Shown here piece after piece: positions 53,210-62,592 of a stretch of 64,000 bases of DNA. Position numbers and translations under genes: made by a program. The stretch's first letter is position 1, and each line of letters begins with the position of its first letter. Under the pieces are notes generated by a model. It made no database searches, was not told the origin of the DNA, and saw only the letters and a list, made by a program, of their open reading frames with translations. This stretch comes from Sphingopyxis sp. FD7 (GTDB lineage: Bacteria > Pseudomonadota > Alphaproteobacteria > Sphingomonadales > Sphingomonadaceae). Where the stretch lies: assembly GCF_003609835.1 (NCBI RefSeq), contig NZ_AP017898.1, positions 2,046,001 to 2,110,000 of the forward strand, in the 5' to 3' direction.

Positions 53210-53785
53210 ATGTCGCGAAACCCGAAAAGCCCGGCGCGTCCGTCGCCCGACGCCATCCCCGCGTCGATTCGCGACCGATCGATCGTGCTCGTCGGCCTGA
53301 TGGGGTCGGGAAAATCGACCATCGGCCGCCGCCTCGCGCAGCGGCTGGGAATGCGCTTCGCCGACGCCGACGACGAGATCGAGCGCGCCGCGGGCATGAC
53401 GATTTCGGATATTTTCGCGCGGTTCGGCGAGGCGCATTTCCGCGACGGCGAGCGCCGCGTCATCGCGCGCCTGCTCGGCGGCAGGCCGATGGTGCTCGCA
53501 ACGGGCGGCGGCGCCTTCATCAATGACGAGACGCGCGCGCTGATCCTGAAGGACAGCCTCAGCATCTGGCTCGACGCCGACATCCCCACGCTCGTCGAGC
53601 GCGTTGCCCGTCGCAGCCACCGTCCGCTGCTCAAGGATCGCGATCCCGGCGAGGTGCTCCGCGAACTGGCCGCGGTGCGCAATCCCATCTATGCCGAAGC
53701 GCATATCCGCGTCAGCTCGGCGAGCACGCCGCACGAACATGCGGTGCGCGCGATTCTGGAGGCCCTCAAAAAATGGAAAAACTGA
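53210..53785 (+). CDS. aroK: Shikimate kinase
   Basis: 191-aa kinase that phosphorylates shikimate at O3 in aromatic amino acid synthesis. The Walker A loop is [20 protein letters not shown], followed by [20 protein letters not shown] (shikimate-binding Asp), FRDGERRVI, and the VLATGGGAF motif. The lid is [16 protein letters not shown] 53210 (MSRNPKSP) adds a short extension before the core. It overlaps aroB by 13 bp. Confidence 0.96.
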   Translation: MSRNPKSPARPSPDAIPASIRDRSIVLVGLMGSGKSTIGRRLAQRLGMRFADADDEIERAAGMTISDIFARFGEAHFRDGERRVIARLLGGRPMVLATGGGAFINDETRALILKDSLSIWLDADIPTLVERVARRSHRPLLKDRDPGEVLRELAAVRNPIYAEAHIRVSSASTPHEHAVRAILEALKKWKN

Positions 53786-54891
53786 TCGTCGAGCTGGGCG
53801 CCCGCAGCTATCCGATCCTGATCGGCGACGGGTTGATCCGCGACATGGGCGCGCATGTTGCGCCGCTGCTCAAACGCCCGCGGACGATGATCGTCACCGA
53901 TACGCATGTCGCCGATCATTATCTGCTCCCGCTCGGCACTGCGCTGGCGAAGGAGAATATCGCCTTCTCCTCCTTCGTCCTCGACCCCGGCGAGGCGACG
54001 AAGAGCTGGGCTGGGCTCGCGCGCCTCACCGAATGGCTGATCGGTGAAGGCATCGAACGCAGCGACCATGTCATTGCGCTTGGGGGCGGCGTGATCGGCG
54101 ATCTCGTCGGGTTCGCGTGCAGCATCGTCAAGCGCGGCTGTTCCTTCATCCAGGTGCCGACGACCCTGCTCGCGCAGGTCGACAGCAGCGTCGGCGGCAA
54201 GACCGCGATCAACGTGCCCGCGGGCAAGAATCTGATCGGCGCCTTTCACCAGCCAGCGATGGTCGTCATCGACCCGACGACGCTCGAAACCCTGCCGCGC
54301 CGCGAACTCGGTGCGGGCTATGCCGAGGTGGTCAAATATGGGCTGATCGACGACGCCGGTTTTTTCGCCTGGTGCGAAGCGAATGGTGCAGCCTTGCTCG
54401 CGGGCGACAGCGCCGCGCGGGCCCATGCGATCGCGCATAGCGTCGCCGCCAAGGCGCGGATCGTCGCCGCCGACGAGCGCGAGACGCAGGATATTCGCGC
54501 GCTGCTCAACCTCGGCCACAGTTTCGGTCACGCGCTCGAGGCCGAAACCGGCTATTCGGACCGGCTGCTCCACGGCGAGGCGGTCGCGGCGGGCATGGTG
54601 CTCGCGCACCAGTTTTCGGCCGCCAACGGCCTCTGCCCCGCCGCCGACGCGGCGCGCGTGCAGGGCCATCTGGCGAGCGTTGGCCTGCCGCACAGCCTCG
54701 CCAGTGCGGGCATCAACAGCGGCGGCGCCGAACTCGCCGCGCATATGGCGCACGACAAGAAGGTGCGCGGCGGCAAGCTGCCCCTCATCCTGACGCGGGG
54801 GATCGGGCAAAGCTTCGTGACCGAGGATTACGGGCTCGACGCGGTGGCGGCGTTTCTGGACGGCGTTCGGACGCAGGGCGCTGGCACGTAA
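53773..54891 (+). CDS. aroB: 3-dehydroquinate synthase
   Basis: 372-aa NAD- and metal-dependent enzyme that cyclises DAHP to 3-dehydroquinate. Motifs seen are [34 protein letters not shown] then [19 protein letters not shown], the metal ligands in [23 protein letters not shown] and [11 protein letters not shown]. It is cotranscribed with aroK, the usual pair. Confidence 0.97.
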   Translation: MEKLIVELGARSYPILIGDGLIRDMGAHVAPLLKRPRTMIVTDTHVADHYLLPLGTALAKENIAFSSFVLDPGEATKSWAGLARLTEWLIGEGIERSDHVIALGGGVIGDLVGFACSIVKRGCSFIQVPTTLLAQVDSSVGGKTAINVPAGKNLIGAFHQPAMVVIDPTTLETLPRRELGAGYAEVVKYGLIDDAGFFAWCEANGAALLAGDSAARAHAIAHSVAAKARIVAADERETQDIRALLNLGHSFGHALEAETGYSDRLLHGEAVAAGMVLAHQFSAANGLCPAADAARVQGHLASVGLPHSLASAGINSGGAELAAHMAHDKKVRGGKLPLILTRGIGQSFVTEDYGLDAVAAFLDGVRTQGAGT

Positions 54892-54903
54892 CAAAGCAGC
54901 CGC

Positions 54904-55015
54904 GTGTCCCCGCGGAGCCGAAGGCGGCGCGAAGCGCCAACGCGGGGGCCCATCATCCGACGGTTCAAAATCGCACCCACAGCAGATGCGCCCCCGCCTT
55001 CGCGGGCGCGCACGC
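54904..55015. repeat. REP-like palindromic sequence between aroB and the Kef gene
   Basis: Two imperfect inverted arms, near 54904-54952 and 54985-55015 (GCGCCCCCGCCTTCGCGGGC), carry the same CCGCGAAGGCGG core seen at 41465 and 46459. The aroB and antiporter genes converge on it. Confidence 0.7.
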
Positions 55016-55020
55016 TCTTA

Positions 55021-56922
55021 TCAAACCGTCCCCGGATCAGCCGCCTGCATCGCTTCCTCGTCGCGCGCCGCCTTCGCCGCGCGGCGGCGCTGGCGGAAGG
55101 TTTCGATCACGCTGTCCGCCTCGCGCCCGCCGCCGGGCTTGAAGCGATGGTCCATGCCCGCGGTCAGGTCGCCCTCGTCGATCTGCGCCGCCAGCCGCGT
55201 TTCGTCGAGCTGGCGGAACGCGGCTTCGACATCCTCGATCTCGCGCGGGTCGACGTCGAGCTCTGCGAGCGCCTTGAGGCCAAGCGCGACCGAGCTTTCA
55301 AACACCTCACGCACCGCGCCCGCGACGCCCGCGCCGTCGATCGCGATCAGCTGGCGGCGATCGAACACGCGCGCGAGCACACGCGCCTGCGGAAAGGCCT
55401 CGACGATCGGCCGCATCGTCGCGGCGTCGAACGCGGCGTCGTCGATGCAATAGATGATGAGCCTTGCATCGTCGGCGCCCGCGCGCCGCAGCAGATCGAG
55501 CCGCAGCCCGTCGCCATAATAGACTTTGGTGTCGAACCGGCCCGACCGTTCGATCTGGCTCGGCTTCTTGTCGATGAGCGTCACCGAACAATCGACCGCG
55601 TGCAGCATCTGCGCCACCGTCTGTCCGAACCGGCCGTAGCCGATCACCAGCGCCGAACCGCGCGGCGCATGTTCGGGGCCGTCCATCGCGGGGCCGTCGC
55701 GGTCGGGCGCAAACTCCAGATTGCGCGCGAACAGCATCAGGAAGGGCGTCGAGATCATCGACAGCGTGACCACGGCGCTGAACAGGCTTGCCGCCTCGGG
55801 CGCGATGAGCAGCGCCTGCTGCGCCTGCGTGAACAGCAGAAAACCGAACTCGCCGCCCTGGCTCAGCAGCAATCCCAGGCCGAGCGCTGTCTTCCACGAT
55901 TTGCCGAACGCGCGGACGATCAGCGTCAGCACCGCGAGCTTGACCACGACCAGCGCGGCCGCGAGCCCGACGACGCGCAGCGGGTCGGCAAGCACGACAT
56001 TGACGTCGAGCACCATCCCCACCGCGAGGAAAAAAAGGCCGAGCAGGATCAGGCGGAAGGGTTCGACATCGGCCTCGATCTCGTGCCGATAGGGCGAATC
56101 GGCGAGCATCACGCCCGCGATGAAGGCACCGAGCGCGGTCGACAGGTGCAGGCTGTGCATCAGCGCCGCGCTCGCCAGCACCGCGAGCAGCCCGACCACC
56201 ACGAACAATTCGCGCTCGCCATAGCGGCCGATGAGCCTGAGCAAAGGATTGAGAATGAACCGCCCCGCGAGCACCAGCCCGATGATCGCGCCGACCGTAT
56301 AGAGCGCGAGCATCGCGCCCGGCGGCGCCGACGGATCGGCAGGCGCGCGCGACAGCGCGGCAACGATGGTAATCATCGGCACGATCGCCAGATCCTGAAA
56401 CAGCAGGATCGAAAAGGCTTTCTCACCGAAGGGCGAATTGATGCGACCCGAGCTTTTGAGGCCGGGGAGCACCTGCGCGGTCGACGAGAGCGCCAGCGGC
56501 AGGCCGAGCGCGATCGCCGCGGCGGGGCTGAACCCGAGGATGAGATAGATGAGGCCGGTGAGCACCAGCCCTGTGACCACCACCTGCGTCATGCCGAGTC
56601 CGAAGATCGCACGGCGAAGCTGCCACAGCCGCCGCGGGTGGAGTTCGAGCCCGACGAGGAAGAGCAGGAAGGCGATGCCGAGTTCGGCGATCGCCAGCTT
56701 CGATTCGCCGCCGCCCACGAGCGCCAGCCCGTGCGGCCCGACGATCGCCCCGGCAATCAGGTAGCCGAGCACGGCCCCCAGGCCGAGGCGGCGAAAGATC
56801 AGCACGAACAGCGTCGCAACGCCGAGCAGGATCGCGCCTTCCAGCAGCGCGGTGTCGGTCGCGGTCTCCGCTGCTTTCTCGGCCGCCTCGGTCGTCGCGG
56901 CGGATAGCGCGAGCAAGATCAT
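55021..56922 (-). CDS. Kef-type monovalent cation:proton antiporter (CPA2) with RCK domain
   Basis: 633-aa membrane protein. About 12 spans form the Na+/H+ exchanger domain, with LGAVLGYLIAGAIVGPHGLA, GIAFLLFLVGLELHPRRLW, LGLPLALSSTAQVLPGLK, ILLFQDLAIVPM (ion-binding QD), and SQGGEFGFLLF. A TrkA-N (RCK) domain at about 450-570 begins ALVIGYGRFGQTVAQMLHA and continues VTLIDKKPSQIE. It resembles KefB/KefC, the potassium efflux systems, though the glutathione-binding residues were not checked. The ATG at 56922 overlaps the upstream NifU-like stop (ATGA). Confidence 0.92.
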   Translation of the reverse strand: MILLALSAATTEAAEKAAETATDTALLEGAILLGVATLFVLIFRRLGLGAVLGYLIAGAIVGPHGLALVGGGESKLAIAELGIAFLLFLVGLELHPRRLWQLRRAIFGLGMTQVVVTGLVLTGLIYLILGFSPAAAIALGLPLALSSTAQVLPGLKSSGRINSPFGEKAFSILLFQDLAIVPMITIVAALSRAPADPSAPPGAMLALYTVGAIIGLVLAGRFILNPLLRLIGRYGERELFVVVGLLAVLASAALMHSLHLSTALGAFIAGVMLADSPYRHEIEADVEPFRLILLGLFFLAVGMVLDVNVVLADPLRVVGLAAALVVVKLAVLTLIVRAFGKSWKTALGLGLLLSQGGEFGFLLFTQAQQALLIAPEAASLFSAVVTLSMISTPFLMLFARNLEFAPDRDGPAMDGPEHAPRGSALVIGYGRFGQTVAQMLHAVDCSVTLIDKKPSQIERSGRFDTKVYYGDGLRLDLLRRAGADDARLIIYCIDDAAFDAATMRPIVEAFPQARVLARVFDRRQLIAIDGAGVAGAVREVFESSVALGLKALAELDVDPREIEDVEAAFRQLDETRLAAQIDEGDLTAGMDHRFKPGGGREADSVIETFRQRRRAAKAARDEEAMQAADPGTV

Positions 56923-57347
56923 GCCGCCGCTGCCCGCTGCTCGAACGCGGCGATCGCGGCATCGAAGGGCAGCAGAATTGCGCCGTGCCGCGCCGGATAA
57001 TCGCGCGCGGGGGCGAGCAGATCGAACCCCGGCCAGTCGGGTTGCGCGCCGGTGCCCGCGAACCAGCCCGCGATGCCGTCGCGCGCGCGGCGCAGGTCGG
57101 CGAGGCCGCGGCCGGGCGCATGGCGCGCGAGCAGCGCCGCCGACGCCTGCCCCAGCGCGCACGCCTCGACATGCAATCCCACGCGCGTCACAAGCCCGCC
57201 CTCGTCGGTGTCGAGATCGAGGATGATCGCGCTGCCGCAGAGCGGCGCACGCTTGCTCGCCCGGTATCGCGCGTCGGGGTTGGGCAGATAGTCGGCGGTG
57301 GCGATCGCCAACGCCAATATGTCCCGGTTATAAAGCGGGGCGCTCAT
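56919..57347 (-). CDS. NifU/IscU N-terminal-like iron-sulfur scaffold protein
   Basis: 142-aa protein with the NifU_N/SufU pattern ASKRAPLCGSAIILDLDTDE and GLHVEACALGQASAALLARH. Two of the usual cluster cysteines are seen (RAPLCGS, VEACALGQ); the third at the C-terminal end is missing, as the chain ends FEQRAAAA without Cys. Such proteins occur widely in alphaproteobacteria between cvpA and downstream genes, and their scaffold function is doubtful. Start and stop both overlap neighbours by ATGA, so it belongs to the cvpA-kef operon. Confidence 0.85.
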   Translation of the reverse strand: MSAPLYNRDILALAIATADYLPNPDARYRASKRAPLCGSAIILDLDTDEGGLVTRVGLHVEACALGQASAALLARHAPGRGLADLRRARDGIAGWFAGTGAQPDWPGFDLLAPARDYPARHGAILLPFDAAIAAFEQRAAAA

Positions 57348-57880
57348 GGTGCGACCGCCTTTGCTTCGGCATCGCGCGCCTCGGCGCGGCGTTCGGCGAT
57401 CACCTTGCTCATCGCCGCGCCACTCGCGCTGAGCGCGGGGTAGGTCCGGCTGGCCGTCATCCATTCGGGGCGCGGTGCGGTGCCATAGCCGATGTCGTAA
57501 AGCAGCGTCAGCAGCATGAAGCCGATGGTGGCGATCAGCAGTCCCTTGATCGCGCCGAACCCTGCGCCCAGCCCGCGGTCGAAACCGCCGACGATCGACG
57601 CGCGGCTGCGCCGTCCCATCGCGCGCGATCCCCATTTGGCCAGCGCAAAGACGCCGCCGAACAGCAGGACAAAGGCCAGCACCGCCGCCCCGCCGCCGGC
57701 GCCGACCCAGCCGCTCGTCAAATCCGTCACCGGCGCGTGAAAAAAATAGACCGCCGCGATCGCCAGCACCCAGGCGAGCAGCGTCGTCACTTCCTGCACC
57801 AGGCCGCGCATGAAACCGAGCACCGCGCTGCCGCCGACGAGCGTCAGCACGATCATATCCAGAGCCGTCAAACTTCCCAT
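57344..57880 (-). CDS. cvpA: CvpA family membrane protein
   Basis: 178-aa inner membrane protein of the CvpA family (colicin V production, linked to cell envelope homeostasis). It has four spans: TALDMIVLTLVGGSAVLGF with the FMRGLVQEV signature, LLAWVLAIAAVYFF, AAVLAFVLLFGGVFALAKWG and GLLIATIGFMLLTLLYD. The central SIVGGFDRGLGAGFGAIKGL loop is conserved. It follows radA by 10 bp on the same strand. Confidence 0.95.
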   Translation of the reverse strand: MGSLTALDMIVLTLVGGSAVLGFMRGLVQEVTTLLAWVLAIAAVYFFHAPVTDLTSGWVGAGGGAAVLAFVLLFGGVFALAKWGSRAMGRRSRASIVGGFDRGLGAGFGAIKGLLIATIGFMLLTLLYDIGYGTAPRPEWMTASRTYPALSASGAAMSKVIAERRAEARDAEAKAVAP

Positions 57881-57890
57881 GCTCGCGGGG

Positions 57891-59252
57891 CTAGTCGCGC
57901 CCGAGCATCAGGTCAACGAGTTCGCCGACCCGCGCAAAGCCCGTGACGCCGATTCCGTTCACGCGCTTCATCCCCTTCGGCCCCCAGCCGCTTGAGAATC
58001 CAAGCTTTGCCGCTTCGCGAAGCCGCAGCGCGTCGTGCGCGACAGGGCGCACCTCGCCCGAAAGCGACAATTCGCCGAAGACGATCGCATCGGCGGGCAC
58101 CGGTCGCTCGCTGAACGCCGAGATCAGCGCGGCAGCAACGGCGAGATCGGCGGCGGGATCGGTGAGCCGGTAGCCGCCCGCGATGTTGAGATAGACTTCG
58201 GCCGCCCCCATTTGCAGCCCGCAGCGCGCCTCCAGCACCGCGAGGACCATCGCGAGCCGCCCGCTGTCCCAGCCGACGACGGCCCTGCGGGGAGTCGCGC
58301 CGCTCGCGAGGCGCACGGTCAGCGCCTGCACCTCGACCAGCACCGGGCGCGTGCCTTCCAATGCGGGGAACACGACCGATCCCGGCACGTCGCGGCTGCG
58401 GTCGGTCAGGAACAGGCTCGACGGATTCGATACCTCGCCCAGCCCCTCCTCGCCCATCGCGAACACGCCGATCTCGTCGGTGCCGCCAAAGCGGTTCTTC
58501 ACCGCGCGCAGGATGCGATATTGGTGGCTGCGCTCGCCCTCGAACGCCAGCACCGTGTCGACCATATGTTCGAGCACGCGCGGCCCGGCGATCGTCCCGT
58601 CCTTGGTCACATGGCCGACGAGCACGATCGCCGCGCCGCTATCCTTGGCATGGCGGATCAATTCCTGCGCGCTCGCGCGTACCTGGCTCACCGTCCCCGG
58701 CGCGCTGTCGATCAGGTCGCTGTGCATCGTCTGGATCGAATCGATCACGACGAAATCGGCGGTCTGGCGGTCGAGCGTCGCGAGAATGTCGCGCACCGAC
58801 GTCGCGCTCGCGAGCGCCACAGGCGCATCGCCCAGCCCCAGTCGCTGCGCGCGCAGCCGCACCTGCGCCGCGGCCTCTTCGCCGCTGATATAGACGACCG
58901 ACCTGCCCGCCTTGGCGAGCCTTCCGGCGGCCTGGAGCAGCAAGGTCGATTTGCCGATTCCCGGATCGCCGCCGATCAGCGTCGCCGAACCCGCAACGAA
59001 GCCGCCGCCGAGCGCGCGGTCGAACTCGGCGATCCCGCACAGCATCCGTTCGGGCATCGAGCTCGCGGCATCGAGCGTTTCGAGCGCGAGCGTGCGTCCG
59101 CCTTTGCTCAGGTCGTGCTTGGCCGAAAAGACGGTTTCGGCGGCCTCTTCGACCAGCGTGTTCCACTCACCGCAATCGGCGCACTGCCCCTGCCAACGGT
59201 AAGATACGCCCCCGCAATTCTGGCAAACATATTGACGCTTTGCTTTGGCCAT
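57891..59252 (-). CDS. radA: DNA repair protein RadA
   Basis: 453-aa DnaB-like/RecA-like ATPase that helps branch migration in recombinational repair. It has an N-terminal C4 zinc finger (VCQNCGGVSYRWQGQCADCG), Walker A GDPGIGKSTLLLQA, Walker B-type FVVIDSIQTM, and the RadA-specific KNRFG motif in RAVKNRFGGTDEIG. The C-terminal Lon-like domain ends with DLAVAAALISAF and ELSLSGEVRPV. Full length. Confidence 0.98.
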   Translation of the reverse strand: MAKAKRQYVCQNCGGVSYRWQGQCADCGEWNTLVEEAAETVFSAKHDLSKGGRTLALETLDAASSMPERMLCGIAEFDRALGGGFVAGSATLIGGDPGIGKSTLLLQAAGRLAKAGRSVVYISGEEAAAQVRLRAQRLGLGDAPVALASATSVRDILATLDRQTADFVVIDSIQTMHSDLIDSAPGTVSQVRASAQELIRHAKDSGAAIVLVGHVTKDGTIAGPRVLEHMVDTVLAFEGERSHQYRILRAVKNRFGGTDEIGVFAMGEEGLGEVSNPSSLFLTDRSRDVPGSVVFPALEGTRPVLVEVQALTVRLASGATPRRAVVGWDSGRLAMVLAVLEARCGLQMGAAEVYLNIAGGYRLTDPAADLAVAAALISAFSERPVPADAIVFGELSLSGEVRPVAHDALRLREAAKLGFSSGWGPKGMKRVNGIGVTGFARVGELVDLMLGRD

Positions 59253-59300
59253 GATCAGCGCTTAACGTGAACAAAGGACGAACGCCAGCCTCTTTCCACA

Positions 59301-59376
59301 TTCGTCACCCCGAACTTGATCCGGGGTCCATTCAGCGCCGCGGCTATGGATGCCGGATCAAGTCCGGCATGACGAA
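59301..59376. repeat. Palindromic intergenic element between radA and the transaldolase gene
   Basis: Inverted arms 59301-59331 and 59346-59376 (TTCGTCACCCCGAACTTGAT versus TTCGTCATGCCGGACTTGAT on the other strand) flank a 14-bp centre. The remainder of the 210-bp gap holds no visible gene. Confidence 0.8.
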
Positions 59377-59462
59377 AACAGGCGAGCACGGTTCATATTT
59401 GACGTTCATTGCTCTAGGGCGATGGCCAAGCCGAATCACCTGCCCGCAAGAAAGCCCATCCC

Positions 59463-60113
59463 ATGAAATTCTTTGTCGACACCGCCGAAATTGACGCCAT
59501 TCAGGAGCTCGCCGCGACCGGCCTGCTCGACGGCGTCACCACCAACCCGTCGCTGATCGCCAAGTCGGGCCGCGACTTCAAGGACGTGACCAGGGAAATC
59601 TGCGCGCTGGTCGACGGCCCCGTCTCGGCCGAGGTCGTCGCGCTCGATCATGAAACGATGATGAAGGAGGCCGAAATCCTCCGCAAGATCGCCGACAATG
59701 TCTGCATCAAGGTGCCGCTGACGATCGACGGCCTCAAGACATGCAAGGCGCTGACCGGCGACGGCACGATGGTCAACGTGACGCTTTGCTTTTCGGCGGC
59801 GCAGGCGCTGCTCGCCGCCAAGGCGGGCGCAACTTTCGTCTCGCCCTTCGTCGGGCGCCATGACGACAATGGTTTCGACGGGATGCAGCTGATCGGCGAC
59901 ATCAAGCTGATCTACGACAATTATGATTTTAAGACCGAAATCCTCGTCGCGAGCGTGCGCCATGGCATTCACGTCCTGCAGGCCGCACAGATCGGCGCCG
60001 ACGTGATGACTGCGCCGCCCGCCGTCATCAAGGGGCTGTTCAAGCATGTCCTTACCGACAAGGGCATCGAAGGCTTCCTCGCCGATTGGGCCAAGACCGG
60101 CCAGTCGATTTAA
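59463..60113 (+). CDS. fsa: Transaldolase / fructose-6-phosphate aldolase-like protein
   Basis: 216-aa class I aldolase of the TalC/FSA group (short transaldolase). The first residues [20 protein letters not shown] and [16 protein letters not shown] are diagnostic. The Schiff-base lysine lies in [13 protein letters not shown], and ISPFVGR-like [11 protein letters not shown] follows. In sphingomonads this gene is usually the transaldolase of the pentose phosphate pathway, since the long form may be absent. Transaldolase and FSA activity cannot be told apart by eye. Confidence 0.93.
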   Translation: MKFFVDTAEIDAIQELAATGLLDGVTTNPSLIAKSGRDFKDVTREICALVDGPVSAEVVALDHETMMKEAEILRKIADNVCIKVPLTIDGLKTCKALTGDGTMVNVTLCFSAAQALLAAKAGATFVSPFVGRHDDNGFDGMQLIGDIKLIYDNYDFKTEILVASVRHGIHVLQAAQIGADVMTAPPAVIKGLFKHVLTDKGIEGFLADWAKTGQSI

Positions 60114-60120
60114 AGCGCCT

Positions 60121-60218
60121 CGTCATTGCGAGGAGCCGAAGGCGACGCGGCAATCTCCAGTTGTCGGCGTCGCTTAAGGCCGATGCCTGGAGATTGCTTC
60201 GCTGCGCTCGCAATGACG
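60121..60218. repeat. Large intergenic inverted repeat before the enoyl-CoA hydratase gene
   Basis: Left arm 60121-60160 begins CGTCATTGCGAGGAGCCGAA and right arm 60187-60218 reads the inverse, ending CAATGACG. It resembles the CGTCATTGCGAGCG palindromes common in proteobacterial genomes. The centre has 26 bp. Confidence 0.85.
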
Positions 60219-60242
60219 ACGAGAGCGGCTGCATCCTTTCCA

Positions 60243-60260
60243 GTTGACGTAAACGTCAAC
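60243..60260. promoter_or_regulatory. Palindrome resembling a LiuR (MerR-type) site
   Basis: GTTGACGTAAACGTCAAC is a near-perfect palindrome (8+2+8), 36 bp upstream of the enoyl-CoA hydratase ATG. It matches the TTGACGTNNACGTCAA shape I recall for LiuR, a regulator of branched-chain amino acid and acyl-CoA catabolism. No merR-type gene is in the window. Confidence 0.65.
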
Positions 60261-60296
60261 CACCCGCGATACTCGCCCGAAAGGGAGAGATTCGCG

Positions 60297-61091
60297 ATGA
60301 CCGACACCACCATCCTCACCGAACGCCAGGGTCACATATTGATCGTGACGATCAACCGCCCCGAGGCGCGCAACGCGGTCAACGCCGCCGTCCATGTCGG
60401 ACTCGGCACGGCGCTCGAAACCGCCGAAAACGATCCCGAAATCCGCGCCCTCATCATCACCGGCGCGGGCGACAAGGCCTTTTGTGCGGGCGCCGACCTC
60501 GTCGCCCTGTCGCGCGGCGAAAGCCTTTATCCCGACGACCCGGCGCAGCAGGCATGGGGCTTTGCGGGCATGGTGGCGCACCCCATCTCCAAACCGATCA
60601 TCGCCGCTGTCAATGGCTTTGCCTTTGGCGGCGGGTGCGAGATCGCGCTGATGAGCGACATCATCATTGCCGCAACCCACGCGCAATTCGGGCTGCCCGA
60701 GGTCAAGGTCGGGCTGTTCGCGGCGGCGGGCGGCGCCTTCCGCCTCGCGCAGCAAATCCCGCGCAAGCTCGCGATGGAATATATGCTGACCGGCGACCCG
60801 ATCCCCGCCGCGCGCGCCGCCGAATATGGGCTGGTCAATCATGTCGTCCCGCTCGCCGAGCTGATGCCCACGGCGATTGCGCTCGCCGAAAAGATCGCCG
60901 CCAACGCCCCGCTGGCGGTGCAGGCATCGAAGCGCGTCGCGCTCGGCATCCAGGACGGGCGGATTGCGGCGGACGCGCCCTATTGGGAGCATAACACGCT
61001 CGAGCGCAGCGCGCTGATGCGCAGCGAAGATGCGCGCGAGGGCCCGCGCGCCTTTGCGGAAAAGCGCAAGCCCGAGTGGAAAGCGCGTTGA
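60297..61091 (+). CDS. Enoyl-CoA hydratase/isomerase
   Basis: 264-aa crotonase-family enzyme. It has the family opening ILIVTINRPEARNAVNAAVH, the oxyanion-hole segments GDKAFCAGADLVAL and NGFAFGGGCEIALMSDIIIA, and a catalytic Glu in FGLPEVKVGLFAAAGG. GGGAGAG lies shortly before the ATG at 60297. It is followed two bases later by the thiolase-like gene, so both likely act on one CoA ester route under control of the palindrome at 60243-60260. Confidence 0.94.
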   Translation: MTDTTILTERQGHILIVTINRPEARNAVNAAVHVGLGTALETAENDPEIRALIITGAGDKAFCAGADLVALSRGESLYPDDPAQQAWGFAGMVAHPISKPIIAAVNGFAFGGGCEIALMSDIIIAATHAQFGLPEVKVGLFAAAGGAFRLAQQIPRKLAMEYMLTGDPIPAARAAEYGLVNHVVPLAELMPTAIALAEKIAANAPLAVQASKRVALGIQDGRIAADAPYWEHNTLERSALMRSEDAREGPRAFAEKRKPEWKAR

Positions 61092-61092
61092 C

Positions 61093-62592
61093 ATGACCAC
61101 TGATCCCGAACGCATTCCCGTCATCATCGGCGTCGGACAGGTCAACGACCGCCCCGCCGATCCCGACGACGGCCTGGATTCGCTCGGACTGATGGTCGCC
61201 GCGCTCAAGATTGCGGCCGAAGACGCGGGCGTGCCGCTCGCCGACATCGACAGCCTCGCGATCGTCGACCAGATCAGCTTTCACCACCTCGGCAAGCTGT
61301 GCGAACCCCTTGCCCAAGCCATCGGCGCCAACCCCGCGATCAACTATCAGTCCGCCGCGCCGCACGGCGACACGCCCGTCCGCCTGCTCAACGAGGCCGC
61401 GAACCGCATCGGCGCGGGCGAGGTCAGACTTGCGGCCATCGTCGGCGGCGAGGCGCTGCGCACCGCCGCCGGGCGCGCCGCCAAGGCCGCAAGCGGCGAG
61501 GACAAAAGCTATAATGCAATTCGCAAGGTCGCGACACGCCGCGAGCCCGACTATGCCCAGAAACATGGCCTTGCCGCACCGGTCGATGTCTATCCGCTCT
61601 ACGAAAATGCGACCCGCGCCGCGTGGGGGCAAAGCCTCGCCGACGCGCAGCTCGAGAGCGCCGAAATCTGGTCGCGTTTTTCCGAGGTCGCCGCCGCGAA
61701 CGACGGCGCGTGGATTCGCAAATCCGCTTCGCCCGACGACATTCTCGACGTCAACGAACGCAACCGCCCGATCGCCTTTCCTTACTCAAAGCTGATGGTC
61801 GCGAACTCGTCGGTGAATCAGGGCGCAGGCTTTATCGTCGCCAGCCTCGCCGAAGCGCGGCGTCGCGGCATCGCCGAGGACCGCCTCATCCATGTCGGCA
61901 TGGGTGCCGCGGCGAAAGAACCACCGACTATCCTCCACCGCGACCGCTACGATCACAGCGTCAGCATGGAGGTGTCGATCACGCGCACGCTCGCGCTCAA
62001 TGGCATGACCGTCGACGATTTCGACTGCGTCGAACTCTACAGCTGCTTCCCCTGCGTGCCCAAGATGGCGCGGCGCATCCTCGGTTGGCCATGCGATCGC
62101 TCCGCGACGGTATTCGGCGGGCTGACCTTCGGCGGCGGGCCGATCGCCAATTATATGAGCCATGCAATCGTCTCGATGGTCGAAAAACTGCGCCGTGAAG
62201 GCCGCTATGGCTTCCTCTTCGCCAATGGCGGCTTCGCGACCGACAATCATTGCATTGTGTTGGGCAGCCAGCCGATCGCGGCGGCAAGCTTCCCGCAGGA
62301 TTTCGACTATCAGGCCGAAGCCGAAGCCAAGCGCGGCCCGGTGCCCGACCTCGTGGAGGATTATGCGGGGGTGGCGACGATCGAAAGCTATACGGTCTTT
62401 TACGGCCGCGACGGCGCGCCGAAGGCGGGCGTGGTGGTGGCGCGGACACCCGATGGACAGCGCACGCTGGCGCATGTCGATGTGGGCGATGCCGCGATGC
62501 TGGCGTTTTTGACCGACGGAACGCGGGAGCCGGTGGGGACCGAAGGGCAGGTGGTGCAGCTTGAAGAGGGGTTCGGGTGGCGGGGGGTCTGA
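61093..62592 (+). CDS. Thiolase-like protein (TLP1/SCP2-thiolase-like)
   Basis: 499-aa thiolase superfamily protein. The region that normally holds the nucleophilic Cys reads INYQSAAPHGDTPVRLLNEA with no Cys. The later motif region has ELYSCFPCVPKMARRILGWP, and FGGLTFGGGPIANYMSHAIV matches thiolase-like proteins. The C-terminal 100 residues (GVATIESYTVFYGRDGAPKA) look like the TLP1_add_C domain. Such proteins are often labelled acetyl-CoA acetyltransferase, but Claisen activity is doubtful without the Cys. The gene starts two bases after the hydratase stop. Confidence 0.87.
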   Translation: MTTDPERIPVIIGVGQVNDRPADPDDGLDSLGLMVAALKIAAEDAGVPLADIDSLAIVDQISFHHLGKLCEPLAQAIGANPAINYQSAAPHGDTPVRLLNEAANRIGAGEVRLAAIVGGEALRTAAGRAAKAASGEDKSYNAIRKVATRREPDYAQKHGLAAPVDVYPLYENATRAAWGQSLADAQLESAEIWSRFSEVAAANDGAWIRKSASPDDILDVNERNRPIAFPYSKLMVANSSVNQGAGFIVASLAEARRRGIAEDRLIHVGMGAAAKEPPTILHRDRYDHSVSMEVSITRTLALNGMTVDDFDCVELYSCFPCVPKMARRILGWPCDRSATVFGGLTFGGGPIANYMSHAIVSMVEKLRREGRYGFLFANGGFATDNHCIVLGSQPIAAASFPQDFDYQAEAEAKRGPVPDLVEDYAGVATIESYTVFYGRDGAPKAGVVVARTPDGQRTLAHVDVGDAAMLAFLTDGTREPVGTEGQVVQLEEGFGWRGV

